Source of the DNA: Euonymus europaeus
Taxonomy: Eukaryota > Streptophyta > Magnoliopsida > Celastrales > Celastraceae
Reading direction: 5' to 3'
DNA length: 64,000 nucleotides
Assembly (NCBI GenBank): GCA_963580455.1
Contig: OY756958.1
Location: 18,364,501-18,428,500 of the forward strand
Part shown: in pieces, positions 45,219-55,020 of the stretch
Layout: each line of letters begins with the position of its first letter
How positions within the stretch are numbered: position 1 is the stretch's first letter
Notes under the pieces: model-generated
Database searches by the model: none
Told to the model about the DNA's origin: nothing
Seen by the model: the letters and a program-made list of their open reading frames with translations, nothing else
Made by a program: the position numbers and the translations under genes

Positions 45219-47161
45219 TGTAACACCCGAACCTTCGGATAACCTGTAGTGGTAGATGTGGTAAGATAGGTGATATTATGTGTGACTAAGTTTGATTGGA
45301 ATATTTTTTATAAATTCTATAGTGGAATTAAAAGTTGTCGGCGCAAGAATTATCGAAAATGAGATTAAAATAAAATTACTATAAATTATGGATGTTAAAT
45401 ACAAAAATATAATAATAAATATGATAATGGCAATCCTGTAAATATAGATAGGTATTTTTTGTAAATGAGCATTGAGGGCAGGGACACAACAGTAATTAAG
45501 AAAAGAAAAGTAAATGAAATAAAAATATAAATATTGGTGAGACACGGAAACCGAGAGAGGGAAAACCTAAAAATCCTAGAGGGAGCGCCACTCACTGTGG
45601 ACGTGGCAATGGCAGTGACGGAAAGCTAACTCACCGAAAATGGCGACGAACAGTTGAGATTCTACCACAGGAAGGATGAGCGGAGAGCAATGATCTCCAT
45701 GGTACCAATTTTGAAACGAACGAGGCAAGGCAGCGCCATCTACGAAGGAGGGAGAAGAACTCCCGCAGCGAGTATTGATGCCAGAATGTGCAGTTGTTTG
45801 GCTAGTAAGAGAGTAAGTGATACCGTTAATATGATTCCCACAACACTGAGACCAAACCATGACCACCATGAGGGTCTCCGCGCCACCAGGAGTCTAAACC
45901 CATCGACGAAAACAGTCGGGTTGAGAAGACTCGCGTATGGAATAAAAAGCAGGTGAACGGTTCAAACCGACCCGGTTGACCTTTAATAACTTGCTTTTGA
46001 CCCAAAATTTTAATATGTGTAATTTCAAAAATAAGTTATAGTAAATTATTATATTATTCTGTGTTATAGGAACTAACCGGAATTATTGGGTCTTAAGAAA
46101 AATGCGTAAAGGTTAGTAATACTCAACTGTATTATGGAACCAAGTATTAATAAATTCCTGTTTGGCTACTGATATGTATTTGATCTGTATACTGAGATGA
46201 GAATGAATTTGTGATGATGTGTGATCTTTGTAATGATATTTGTATTGATTGTCTTGTTTGTATACGAATGGATTGGAGATGATGAATTGACTATAACTTG
46301 TGAACTGACGTGTGAGGATATGTAGAGGTAACATTTAATGGTGACACTGCATAAAGCACAGCATATCATGACATACATGACATACACATTAAGGGAACAT
46401 GTTTTTACGAACCGGGTACAATTGCTACGGGGAGGGTATACTGAAAGGTTAATGTTGAGATTTACTGAAAAATGGACATGAAAATGTATTTGACTGAAAA
46501 GTGTTCTCTGGTAGAACACTTAATTAAAGAAAATCTCGACCGGTTGCTCTGTAGCAGTTTATCTAGGTTAAGGGCCCAAGTATTGGAAAAAAAGATTTAA
46601 ACGACTGACTGTTTTCTCTTGATGATGTTCACGTGCATTCATGCATAAGTATTACTTACTGGGCCTTGGGTCACTATGTTCCGTAATGCAGGAAATGATG
46701 TTTCTACTGAATATGTTGACTGGGCTGTTGATGGTGATGTCGTGGATCCATAATGAGGATACTCATGTAACAGAAGCAGTAAATTGAAGACTTGAATAAA
46801 TGGTTGTGTAATTTATGTTATGTGTGATAGGTAGAAGCTTTGGGGTTCTTTAGATAAGCAATTATCCATAAAATTAGATCTAGGGACATTTATTGGAGGT
46901 TTTATTTCGATTGTGACAGTAGGATTGTGAAAGTGGTAATACTATATGCTATTCGATATAATTAATAATAGTTCATTAATTGAGATTGTTGAATTAATCA
47001 TTACAGATGTTTGTCTAAAATAATTTATGTTTAGGTATGAATTGTTAGAAGTTACATTTATGTGTAATAATTGGGCTCAAGGTGTAGATAAATGGGATAG
47101 TAGGAGTAGCGTTCTGGTCTACGGGCTCATGAATTAGGGTTTCGTGTGTCGGGGCTTTACA
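45219..47161 (+). repeat. Family A 3' LTR
   Basis: 1943 bp. It keeps the blocks lost from the 5' LTR (ctaggttaagggcccaag, 46563-46580). TGTAACACCCGAACC at the start and GGGGCTTTACA at the end fit the rest of the family. Confidence 0.9.
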
Positions 47162-47371
47162 TAAAGAGACCTCTAAAAATCATATACCAAAGTCCTTGTA
47201 TACTTAAAGTTCTATACATACTCAAAGACTGATAGGTCAGGTAACCTAGAGCCTACATGATAAGCTTACATGTAGTTACATCCAGCCTTATCATAGGCTT
47301 TCATGCAATTACATCCTACATCCTAGTCTAATCACACAAGCATCACTAAGCTTAAGATATGTATCCTAGCA

Positions 47372-48160
47372 CTATCATTCATTGACATATGCTTCAACCT
47401 CCTTATGCATCATGTCATGAAACAGGGTGACCATGGCCTTTGGTAAGTGACACTAACATTCTTCAAGCCAAACGACATGACTTCATAGCAAAAAGTTCCC
47501 CATTGGGTGATGAAAGTTGTTTGTCATGATCTTCTGGTGCCATCTTGATCTGGTTCTATCCTAAAAATCCATCCATGAAGGATAAAGTGAGATTTTGAGT
47601 TGTATTGTCCTCCAAGACATCAATATAGTGGATAGGAAAAGTATCCTTTGGGCTTCCAAGATTGAGGTCCCTATAATCAACGGACATTCAAACTTTGCCG
47701 TCCTTTTTAGGAACTGGTATAATATTTGCCATCCATTCAGGATATCGTGCCATTGCTAAAAGCCCGACGTCAAATTATTTCTTCACTTCATCTCTTATTT
47801 TTAAAGGCATGTCTATTTTCGACCTTCTCAACTTGCAACTTGTATTTTGACTCTTTTTTTTAATTTCAGTTCCTAAATTCACAACTTCAATTACCTCTTG
47901 GTATGGCTATATTATTTTCTCTTCTTGATTGACTTGTCTTAACATTTCAGGTAAAATCTTTAAATCCTCCTCAATTTCATAGTCAAATTCAACATTGCTA
48001 AAGGGTGCATCAAAATCTAGTTCACTAAGTTTGTCCTCTTCGTTAACATCATTTTCAAACCTGTTAATTAAGTGAGCATGAGTGGAATTGAATTGGTGAA
48101 CAAGAACAAAAAATGAAAACAAAGACGAATGAATATGGATAATTGTCAAAAGACTTTCAT
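47372..48160 (-). pseudogene. Tat-type Ty3/gypsy RT, N-terminal half
   Basis: The minus strand runs from an acidic pre-RT region (LPEMLRQVNQEEKIIWPYQE, VIEVVNLGTEIKKKESKY) into RT blocks MARYPEWMANIIPVPKKDGK, MSVDYRDLNLGSPKDTFPIH, FMDGFLG and QIKMAPEDHDKQ, then to the YVDD region (YVNE here), where the copia element is inserted. The rest is at 29465-29519. A TGA at 47688-47690 stands for the family Arg (CGA to TGA, a CpG transition). More stops follow. It is on the opposite strand to the gag and integrase remnants at 26.5-29.3 kb. Confidence 0.85.
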
Positions 48161-48521
48161 TTCATAAAAAAGAAATGTCAGTTAAAATGAAAACATGTAG
48201 CGACCATACCATAAGATTTATTTGGAATAAAGTAAAGCATGCTCATTACAAAATGACTCATACGAAAGTCATGAGCTAGGCTAACAATTACAATGCACTC
48301 GGGATTACTCTTGCAAGTTCTTGAGAGATACTGGAAGTTCTATACTAGTGCAGTTGCTAAGACTGAAATCTGGAGGCGTGAGATGGATAAGTGAGGTCTA
48401 GAGACCAAACTCTATTCCTCTTCCACCATAACAACTTTAAACTACTCGAACTGATCACATACATTTGCAAAAACTACTCTAGTATCAATCAATTTCACTT
48501 TGTTGTGCATTTCAATCGCAC
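48161..48521. other. No recognised feature
   Basis: This lies between the pre-RT region of the Tat-type remnant and the right direct repeat. It probably belongs to the remnant (gag-pol spacer), but no motif can be read. Confidence 0.4.
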
Positions 48522-48827
48522 ACTTGAAAGATATAAATGTCATTTCAGAAATTAATTAGTGATGACGTGGTTAATGGAATTGACAGATTGCACGATTTTA
48601 AAAAATGAGCATTTACTCATGAAATTATATAAACTATTTCCAATCACGCAATTTGACATCCTAAGAAAATTCCTAATCACTCATAGTGAACATTCAAGAA
48701 TCAAAACTCTAGATCTAAACATGCATACTGATTAAAGCATATATAATTATCTCTAACATGAATACTAAATCATCTAGCGACCAAAAAACAAATATACTAA
48801 CTTTTCTCTTGTTTACACTATTATTAT

Positions 48828-49690
48828 GGGAGCCGCTATTCGCACATACTTTTCGACTCACTGTATAAAAATTTAAAAGGAAAAATTAAGTTTACCAAAT
48901 TATCCTTGTATATAATTACTTTAAAACCTAGTTACTTTTTACAGCCATATTTTTATCTCAACACAATTAAATTACCTTAACCCTAATTCTTTTAATCTTT
49001 ACACTCCTCTTCTTGCCTCACATCTTCTCTTAGCCTCTTAGCTTTCCCCATATATTTATGGATAACATAACTAGATCAAGCATATGACATAGAGTTCAAT
49101 ATTTGTGATTATTGTCCTCCAATTAAGTTGAAGAAGAGATGGAACATGAACAAAATCTCGAAAAAAACAATAATGCAGAGAATCGTATTGAAAATAATGG
49201 TCAAAGTGATAGTGCAACACAAAATTCTCCCAACAAAGTAAGTATATTATTTTTTCTATTTTAATTATTTTTGGAATTACCCATCTATGATTGCGTTTGG
49301 AACTCATGGACACTCCTTTTATGGTTAAGTGTGAGTTGACAAATTCTTTTGGTAATAGATCTTTTATATAGCAAATCTTGAAATTGCACTTTCATTGTAT
49401 TTTTGTTATTGTATTCAACTTGATCAATCGATAGTCTTGCAATTTGCTGCCTTCCAATTTTGATGCATGCAGCAATTATCAACCACACGAGCACTACATT
49501 TAAATTGGAAGTGATATCATTGTAGTAACATTGAAAGTGAATTATGGGTATTTAAGTAAAACAAATGTTATATAATTAATATGTATCAAAGGATAATTTA
49601 AGAATGCCAACAATGTGTATTAAGAAAAATTAAGAGTGTATTGAGTATGTGTGTATAGTGAGTCGAAAATTATGTGTTATTAGCAGTCCC
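48828..49690. mobile_element. Mutator-like MITE with perfect 9-bp target duplication
   Basis: Target duplications TATTATTAT lie at 48819-48827 and 49691-49699. The ends are inverted for about 40 bases: GGGAGCCGCTATTCGCACAT and, reverse-complemented, GGGACTGCTAATAACACATA. Both are followed by the exact 14-mer TTTTCGACTCACTR TA-type block. A nine-base duplication and G-rich long inverted ends fit the Mutator superfamily. The related left repeat has an unoccupied site near 25886-25900 (cactacattattacgtg). Confidence 0.85.
49139..49252 (+). other. Short exon-like frame inside the Mutator-like element
   Basis: ATG at 49139 opens a polar, Asn-rich frame (MEHEQNLEKNNNAENRIENN, then SDSATQNSPNK), followed by AAAGTAAGT, which is a good plant 5' splice donor. 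T-rich sequence continues. It may be a first-exon remnant of an autonomous parent or a captured gene piece. I do not recognise the protein. Confidence 0.3.
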
Positions 49691-50192
49691 TATTATTATA
49701 TGGTTTGGGCCCAAATAACAAAATAAATGTAACTAACAGCCTATTCTAGACTCAAAACCCAAATAATACAAACAACTTTTCTAGTGGCACCAAAATAAAA
49801 CAAGTAATTATCAGCCCAAAATACACAGGCCCAAAATAAGAAAGTGCAAGATCATTGGTTGCCGAAATTCAACAACCTAATAAACCGACTGTATTTACCA
49901 AATACTCTGCACAATATTCGGCCCATATAGCCAAAAATAAACATACCCAAATAATACAAAACAAATTTTCAAGAAATTTGCAATTAATAGAAAGTAGAAA
50001 TAAAGAAATAAGGACTTGGATGTCATTTGCTATCTTTCTAAAAGAGTAGTCAAATAAAAAGAAGTTCTCGATACAGTGAAGGACCTGAAGGTAATACAAC
50101 GAAACCCAGAATTTCAAATATGCAAGTGAAAATACCTTTAGCAAACCTGAACCCTTCCAATAAACAAGAGAAAAAAATAAATAAAATATAAA

Positions 50193-50227
<35 letters not shown>

Positions 50228-50265
50228 TAATAAAAACAATTTGTATAACAACAAAAAAATTCACC

Positions 50266-50490
50266 AGTTACTGTTGTCAAAGAAATACACGACAGATTCG
50301 TACAAAGACAAGCTAGAAATGTAAACTTACAAGGTAGGGAGAAGGCCTCCGAAAGAAGAGGGGAGGGGAATAGCTGCAAGCAAATAGTATGAGAAAAGTT
50401 AAAAGAGTACTTCCAATCTAAGTTTTTCTCCTTAAACCAAAACCCTTCTTGATATGAACCAGCATGGAGAAGATGTCAAAGAGTCATGCA
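50266..50490. other. No recognised feature
   Basis: A short spacer between the right direct repeat and the next LTR element, purine-rich around 50330-50390. Confidence 0.4.
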
Positions 50491-50775
50491 TGGTTAGGAG
50501 TAATCAAGAACAATGTTAAGCAATCAACTAGTTGGTTACTTTCAGTTATTAGTCGTTAGATTAAGTTGTTCACACACATAAAAAGAAGCAAAAGTGGCTT
50601 GTAATTTGTTAAGTGTTTATTAAGCATTTGTTACTTGTTGTATTGCTTTAAAAGTTGTTGAGGACCATTTGGTATCTCCCGTAAATGAATGAATTGAGAG
50701 TTTTTCGTAGTTTCTTCCTTTCTTTTTCTTGTTATCTTCCATTGCTTGCTAGGTCAAGGACGTTGGTAGTTATCA
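50491..50775 (+). repeat. 5' LTR of the old Ty3/gypsy element
   Basis: 285 bp starting TGGTTAGGAG and ending GTTATCA, followed by AT and the PBS-like TGGTATTAGAGG. It shares about 80-85 percent of positions with the 3' LTR by eye, including 'aatgaatgaattgagagttt' and 'tcttcctttctttttcttgt'. Confidence 0.8.
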
Positions 50776-50816
50776 ATTGGTATTAGAGGAAGGTTCTGTC
50801 ATTTCCCTTCTTGTGC

Positions 50817-51800
50817 ATGCCAAGAGTTACTCGTGCTGCAACTGTCATGGAGAGTAGAGTATCAAATCTAGAGTTCAACATGGATCAAATGACTAACACT
50901 TCCATGAGGTTACAGGTGTCTGTGAATCATGATATCACAAACCTCAATCTAAGTATGGCTTTGAAAAATTAAGAAAGGATTTGATGAGACCCGATCCAAG
51001 AATAGCAGATGAGGATAATGGTTTTGAACTTTGAGTGAATCGATCAAACAGAAGATTTGAAGGTCAAGAACCATAATATCATCAAAGGATAGTGAGGCAG
51101 AAGATAGAGTTTCCACTTTTTTATGAAACAGATGATCTAATGAATTGGATCCATAAAGCTGAACAGTGTTTCTCAATCCATGGAATTCGTGACCATCGGA
51201 TGGTGTTAATCGTTTCTTTTAATTTGGAAGGAGAGGCTTTATAGTTTAGGTGGATGGATTATCTTTAATCCACACCAAAATGGGAGGATTATACCTATAC
51301 TCTATGTAAAGAATTCGGTCCTTCAAATTTTGACGATAGTGTTGAAGCCTTATTCAAGCTTAAGAAGGTTGGAAGCCTTAAAGTCTATGTCAAATAATTC
51401 AGAAGAATGGCCAATAGGCCATATGGTGTCAGTCCAGCACTATTGAAGAGTTGTTTCCTTGGGGGATTGAAACCAGAATTGAGGTATGATGTCAAGCTTC
51501 AAAAACCATAACCCACTCATGAGGCAATTGCTATTTTTGTTTAAATTGCTGAAAAATTGAGTTATTTCTAGCAAGGTGCATCAAAACCCTTCAATACTTG
51601 GGTAAACAATCCTACACCTGCTTATAATATAGTTAATAGATCAAACAAAAATGTGTTAAATAAAAGTAACCACAATGAAGTACCTGCTAGAAAGTTTAGT
51701 CCCGAGGAAGTTTAAGAAAGAATATAGAAATGATTATGCTTTTATTGTGACGAAAAATATGTAAGAGGGCACAAATGTGCTAAGAAATAGTTACTATTAT
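50817..51800 (+). pseudogene. Old Ty3/gypsy gag with CCHC-type knuckle
   Basis: ATG at 50817 opens MPRVTRAATVMESRVSNLEF. After many breaks, LEFPLFYETDDLMNWIHKAE, ALFKLKKVGSLKVYVK and LLKSCFLGGLKPELRYDVKL match chromovirus gag. The zinc motif near 51737-51780 reads CFYCDEKYVRGHKC, followed by LLLFEVSFGDSDEE. There are more than ten in-frame stops. The order and motifs resemble Reina-type elements. Confidence 0.75.
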
Positions 51801-51959
51801 TTGAGGTTAGTTTTGGGGATAGTGATGAGGAACAAAAGAATGATGGAGAATGGGAGCCAAAAATGGAGTTACAAAATTTAGAACTCAGTAGTTGTACTTA
51901 TTATGGAACTATTGAGAATCAAAGCATTAAGAACATGAAAAATCAAAGGTCTGTTAAAA

Positions 51960-53472
51960 AATCATTTCGTGTTAGTTCTCTTGGATTCAAGAAACACACA
52001 AAATTTAGTTGATGCTATGTTGGTACAACATATGGATTTGTTTTGTGAGAAAACAAACTCATGATGTCTAATGGGGGAAAGGTGAAAGGTAGGTTGGTTA
52101 AACATAAGGGTTGGTTTTGTGAGAAAACAAACTCATGATTTCTTATGGAAGAAAGATAAAATGTATGGGATGTCGTAGAAACATACCCTTGCAGTTGGGG
52201 AATTACAAATGAAAAACAAACTTGTTTGTTCCGCCATTAGGGGGATATAATATAGTGTTAGGGGATAGTGGTTGACTACTGTGATTCTAGTATTATAGGA
52301 TTTTTAGAATCTCAACATGCAATTTAACAATGGCTTAAATCTTTCCAATTTAGAAGTCAAGTACCAATTTCTCCATTGATTCAAGAATCCTCAATGCACT
52401 AGATTGAAAAAACATATACAAAGTAGTGTTTTGGGATTACTACTCCTTTCACAGAAAATGGTCATGGCTATAGAAAACTGTTAACTGATAGCTCAACAAA
52501 ATCTAGAATTACATGATCTGCTAGATTCTTATGAGGGAATTTTTTAAGCTCTTTTTGCTCTACCACTAGTGAGATATCATGACCACAAGATGCCATTTGT
52601 AGAAGGGTAAATACCTCCAGGTAAGAGGCCTTATCAGTATGACCCTCTTCAAAAAATAGAAATTGAAAAAGTTGTGCAGGATTTGTTGCTAGCAGGTTTT
52701 ATAAGAACCAGCCACAATCCTTCTTCTTCCCCTGTGCTATTGTTAAGAAGAAAGAGAAAACTTGGAGAATGTGCATGGATTAGAGGGAGCTTAACCAATT
52801 AAGTATCAAAGATAAGTACCCTATACCACTAATAGATGACTTATTGGATGAATTGCATGGATATGAGTATTTTTCCAAATTGAACCTTAAGGGCACCTAT
52901 TATCAAATAAGAATGCATATTGATGACATTGAAAAGACTGTTTTAGAACACTTGATTGATATTATGAATTTTTTTTTATGTCTTTTGGTCTAACCAATGT
53001 CCTAACAACATTCCAGGGACTTATGAATTAGATTTTCAAATATTATTTGAGGAAATCAATATTGCTATTTTTTTATGACATTTTCTTCTACAGTTTGAGA
53101 TGGGAATCTGATTTGAGGAATCTTAAACAGGCTTCTTCACAAGCTATTGTGAAAAGGCAAAAATGTGCCTAAGAATTGAATACTTAGTCCATGTAGTTTC
53201 CAGGGAGGGTGTTTCAGCAGAACCTACAAAACTACAAGCAATCACAAATTGGCCTTTACCGATAATGTCAAAGAATTGAAAGGATTCTTGGAACTTACTA
53301 GATACTACAGGAAGTTTTCCCCTAACTATGGTAGAATCTATCAACCCAGGTATTAGTTGACAAGGAAAGATAGTTTTAGATTAGCCAATAAGGCCATATA
53401 AGAATTTCATAAAATCGAAGACATAATGAAAATTCCACAAGTGCCAAAACTTCCTCATTTCAACATACCTTT
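51960..53472 (+). pseudogene. Old Ty3/gypsy protease and reverse transcriptase
   Basis: The protease trace is VLLDSRNTQNLVDAMLV near 51980, with the DSG changed. RT blocks in several frames are IPPGKRPYQYDPLQKIEIEK, VVQDLLLAGFIRTSHNPSSS, ISTLYH and LVHVVSREGVSAEPTKLQAI. The last readable part is KCQNFLISTY/VPKLPHFNIPF at 53472, where a younger element interrupts the phrase 'FNIPFELECDAS'. This region is much more degraded than the nested elements, as expected for the oldest layer. Confidence 0.75.
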
Positions 53473-54000
53473 TGTAGTACCCCATTTTTGTCCGGAAAAT
53501 TTTGTTTTAAAATATAAAAATGAAATAAATATATTGAAAAAAGAAAATAAAAAATATTTCCCAATTTACCCAAGTTGGCCCAAATAAGCCATGTATTAGC
53601 CTAATTGTCCACAAAAAATACCAATCCAATTACTACCCAAACCCAGCCCATTTAACTCACCAAAAGCCGAAACCCAAAATAACAAACATAAGCCCGGCCC
53701 ATCACCCTAAATCTAACCCTAAAAGGACTCAATCAAAATCTTGGAGGAGGAAAGGGGAAGCCGCCGGCCAGGAGAGAGAAAGAGGCAGAAACGAAGAGAG
53801 GGAGAGGCTCCGGATGAAGCCAAGGAGAAGGAAGGCGCCTCGAAGTTTGAAAAACGGAGAAAGAGAAGGTTGAATTCAACGACAGAGACTTTTAGGCCAG
53901 ATATTGTTGATTTTGGGGGGATTTGATTCGGTTTTTGTTGTTATAAAAGGAGGAACAAGAAACAGAGAAGGGGGGTCGGGAAATTGAGAACAGGAGGAGG

Positions 54001-54120
54001 AAAGTTGCTGTTTTTGGGTTGTTTTTGGAGGAATTTAGGGGGCTGTTTTTGGAGGAGGAGAGTTGCTGTTTTTGGGTTGTTTTTGGAGGAATTTAGGGGG
54101 CTGTTTTTGGAGGAAATTCG
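54001..54120. repeat. 59-bp tandem repeat, two copies
   Basis: 'gttgctgtttttgggttgt' occurs at about 54004 and 54063, each followed by 'ttttggaggaatttaggggg'. Partial variants continue to 54150 and again after the chromovirus at 59315-59400, showing one G+T-rich block split by the insertion. Confidence 0.85.
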
Positions 54121-54155
54121 GGGGCTGTTTTGGGGCTGTTTTTCGGCTGTTTTTT

Positions 54156-54524
54156 TGTTATGTTCTATGATTTATATGTTTTGTTTTAAGTGCTGCGGCA
54201 CCGTTTTGGTTGTTTTTAGTTGGATGGTCAGGATCTTTTGTTTGGTATTCCTTAGTTTCAGCCGTTGATGTCTAGGGTGGAGTTGGTTTTTGTGGTGGCT
54301 ATCTCTAGGTTTGGGGTTGTCGAGTATTTTGTATGAAACTATTCTCTCTTCTATCTTTCTATGTGGAGATTGGCTATCTCGAATCAGCCTTGTCACTTTG
54401 TTATCTGAGGTTCGCTGCTTGTGTTCTGTAAGGTGAATATTTTGGGAAGATATAATATCAGAAGTTGTCTTGTCTATCTTGTTTTTAGTTGTGTGATTCT
54501 CTGGAAAATAGTTGGAACATTACA
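54156..54524 (+). repeat. Chromovirus 5' LTR
   Basis: 369 bp, followed by AG and the initiator tRNA-Met binding site. It is identical to the 3' LTR except for one transition. Confidence 0.95.
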
Positions 54525-54552
54525 AGTGGTATCAGAGGACCTTTCCTTCTCC

Positions 54553-55020
54553 ATGGTCCAGACGCGTATAATGGCCGCTCCTACGACTACGTTGGAAGAT
54601 CAGCAGCGTTCCATTGATGAGCTTAATCAAAAAATTTCTGGGTTAGAAACGATGCTACAAACTTGGATGCAGTCGTTCAAAGGTAAAGGGGGTGCTGGTG
54701 AAGCCTCGTCGTCACCTGAAAGTTCTACTCACGGTGATGGGAGCCGATCTTTTTCTGGTGAGGGTTCGAACAGGGGACCTCGTTTTGACTTTCCAAAATA
54801 CTCTGGGGATGATCCCGTCTCTTGGATTAACAAGGCCACTTAATATTTCACTTTTTACAAGACCCCTCATCATCAGAAGGTGTTGATTGCCTCCTATTAT
54901 TTTGAGGGCATGGCCTATTCTTGGTTCACTGAGTTGGAAGCCTCCGGTGGGGTGACTAGTTGGGAGGACTTGACATCGGCTTTACGGGTGCGTTTTGGTG
55001 GTTCGTGTGAAAGATTTTAT
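54553..55020 (+). pseudogene. Chromovirus gag N-terminal part, stop and deletion
   Basis: ATG at 54553 opens MVQTRIMAAPTTTLEDQQRS, a coiled-coil-like stretch (IDELNQKISGLETMLQTWMQ), a Ser/Gly-rich linker and the gag core RFDFPKYSGDDPVSWINKA. TAA at 54841-54843 then stands where the family has Gln (one C-to-T step). The frame continues with YFTFYKTPHHQKVLIASYYF and WEDLTSALRVRFGGS, then breaks. Some 30-40 codons between FGGS and VKDFIEAHKL that related gags have are missing, with a frame change at about 55000. Confidence 0.88.

Larger units (their letters stand above)
39338..47161 (+). mobile_element. Large non-coding LTR retrotransposon, family A, nested in the copia LTR
   Basis: LTRs 39338-41239 and 45219-47161 start TGTAACACCCGAACC and end TTACA. 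A degenerate PBS (TGATATCATAGC at 41242, against TGGTATCAGAGC) follows the 5' LTR. The 3' LTR is preceded by 'aaatttcgaggacgaaatt' and the purine tract AAGGGGTGGGGAGA, the usual 3' end of Tekay-type chromoviruses. Flanks are CAAAG (39333-39337) and TAAAG (47162-47166), 4 of 5. The 4-kb interior has no RT, integrase or gag that I can find. It must have relied on enzymes from a relative. Confidence 0.88.
29520..47371 (-). mobile_element. Sirevirus-like (SIRE/Maximus) Ty1/copia element, interrupted
   Basis: Without the nested element the length is about 10.0 kb. LTRs are 29520-30541 (3') and 38493-39337 plus 47162-47371 (5'). The minus strand starts TGCTAGGATAC or TGTTAGGATAC and ends CATATTATCA. 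The PBS is TGGTATCAGAG next to the 5' LTR, and the PPT is AAGGGGGAGA next to the 3' LTR. Order on minus: gag with CCHC knuckle, protease, integrase, RT, RNase H, then an extra env-like ORF. Large size, ~1-kb LTRs, repeated PPTs and an extra ORF after pol fit Sireviruses. The target duplication is CTATA/CTATC (4 of 5). Confidence 0.88.
48522..50265 (+). repeat. Right copy of the direct repeat (candidate LTR), with a Mutator-like insertion
   Basis: It matches 23955-24030 and 25695-26395 in the same orientation, ending at the same 'ttcacca'. Compared with the left copy it lacks the 1.65-kb segment and carries the 863-bp element at 48828-49690. A TA microsatellite lies at about 50195-50225. Confidence 0.6.

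Noticed and set aside
54172..54396. A 74-codon minus-strand frame repeated identically at 58957-59181
   Set aside because: It is LTR sequence of the young chromovirus. Identity follows from the near-identical LTRs, not from selection on a protein.
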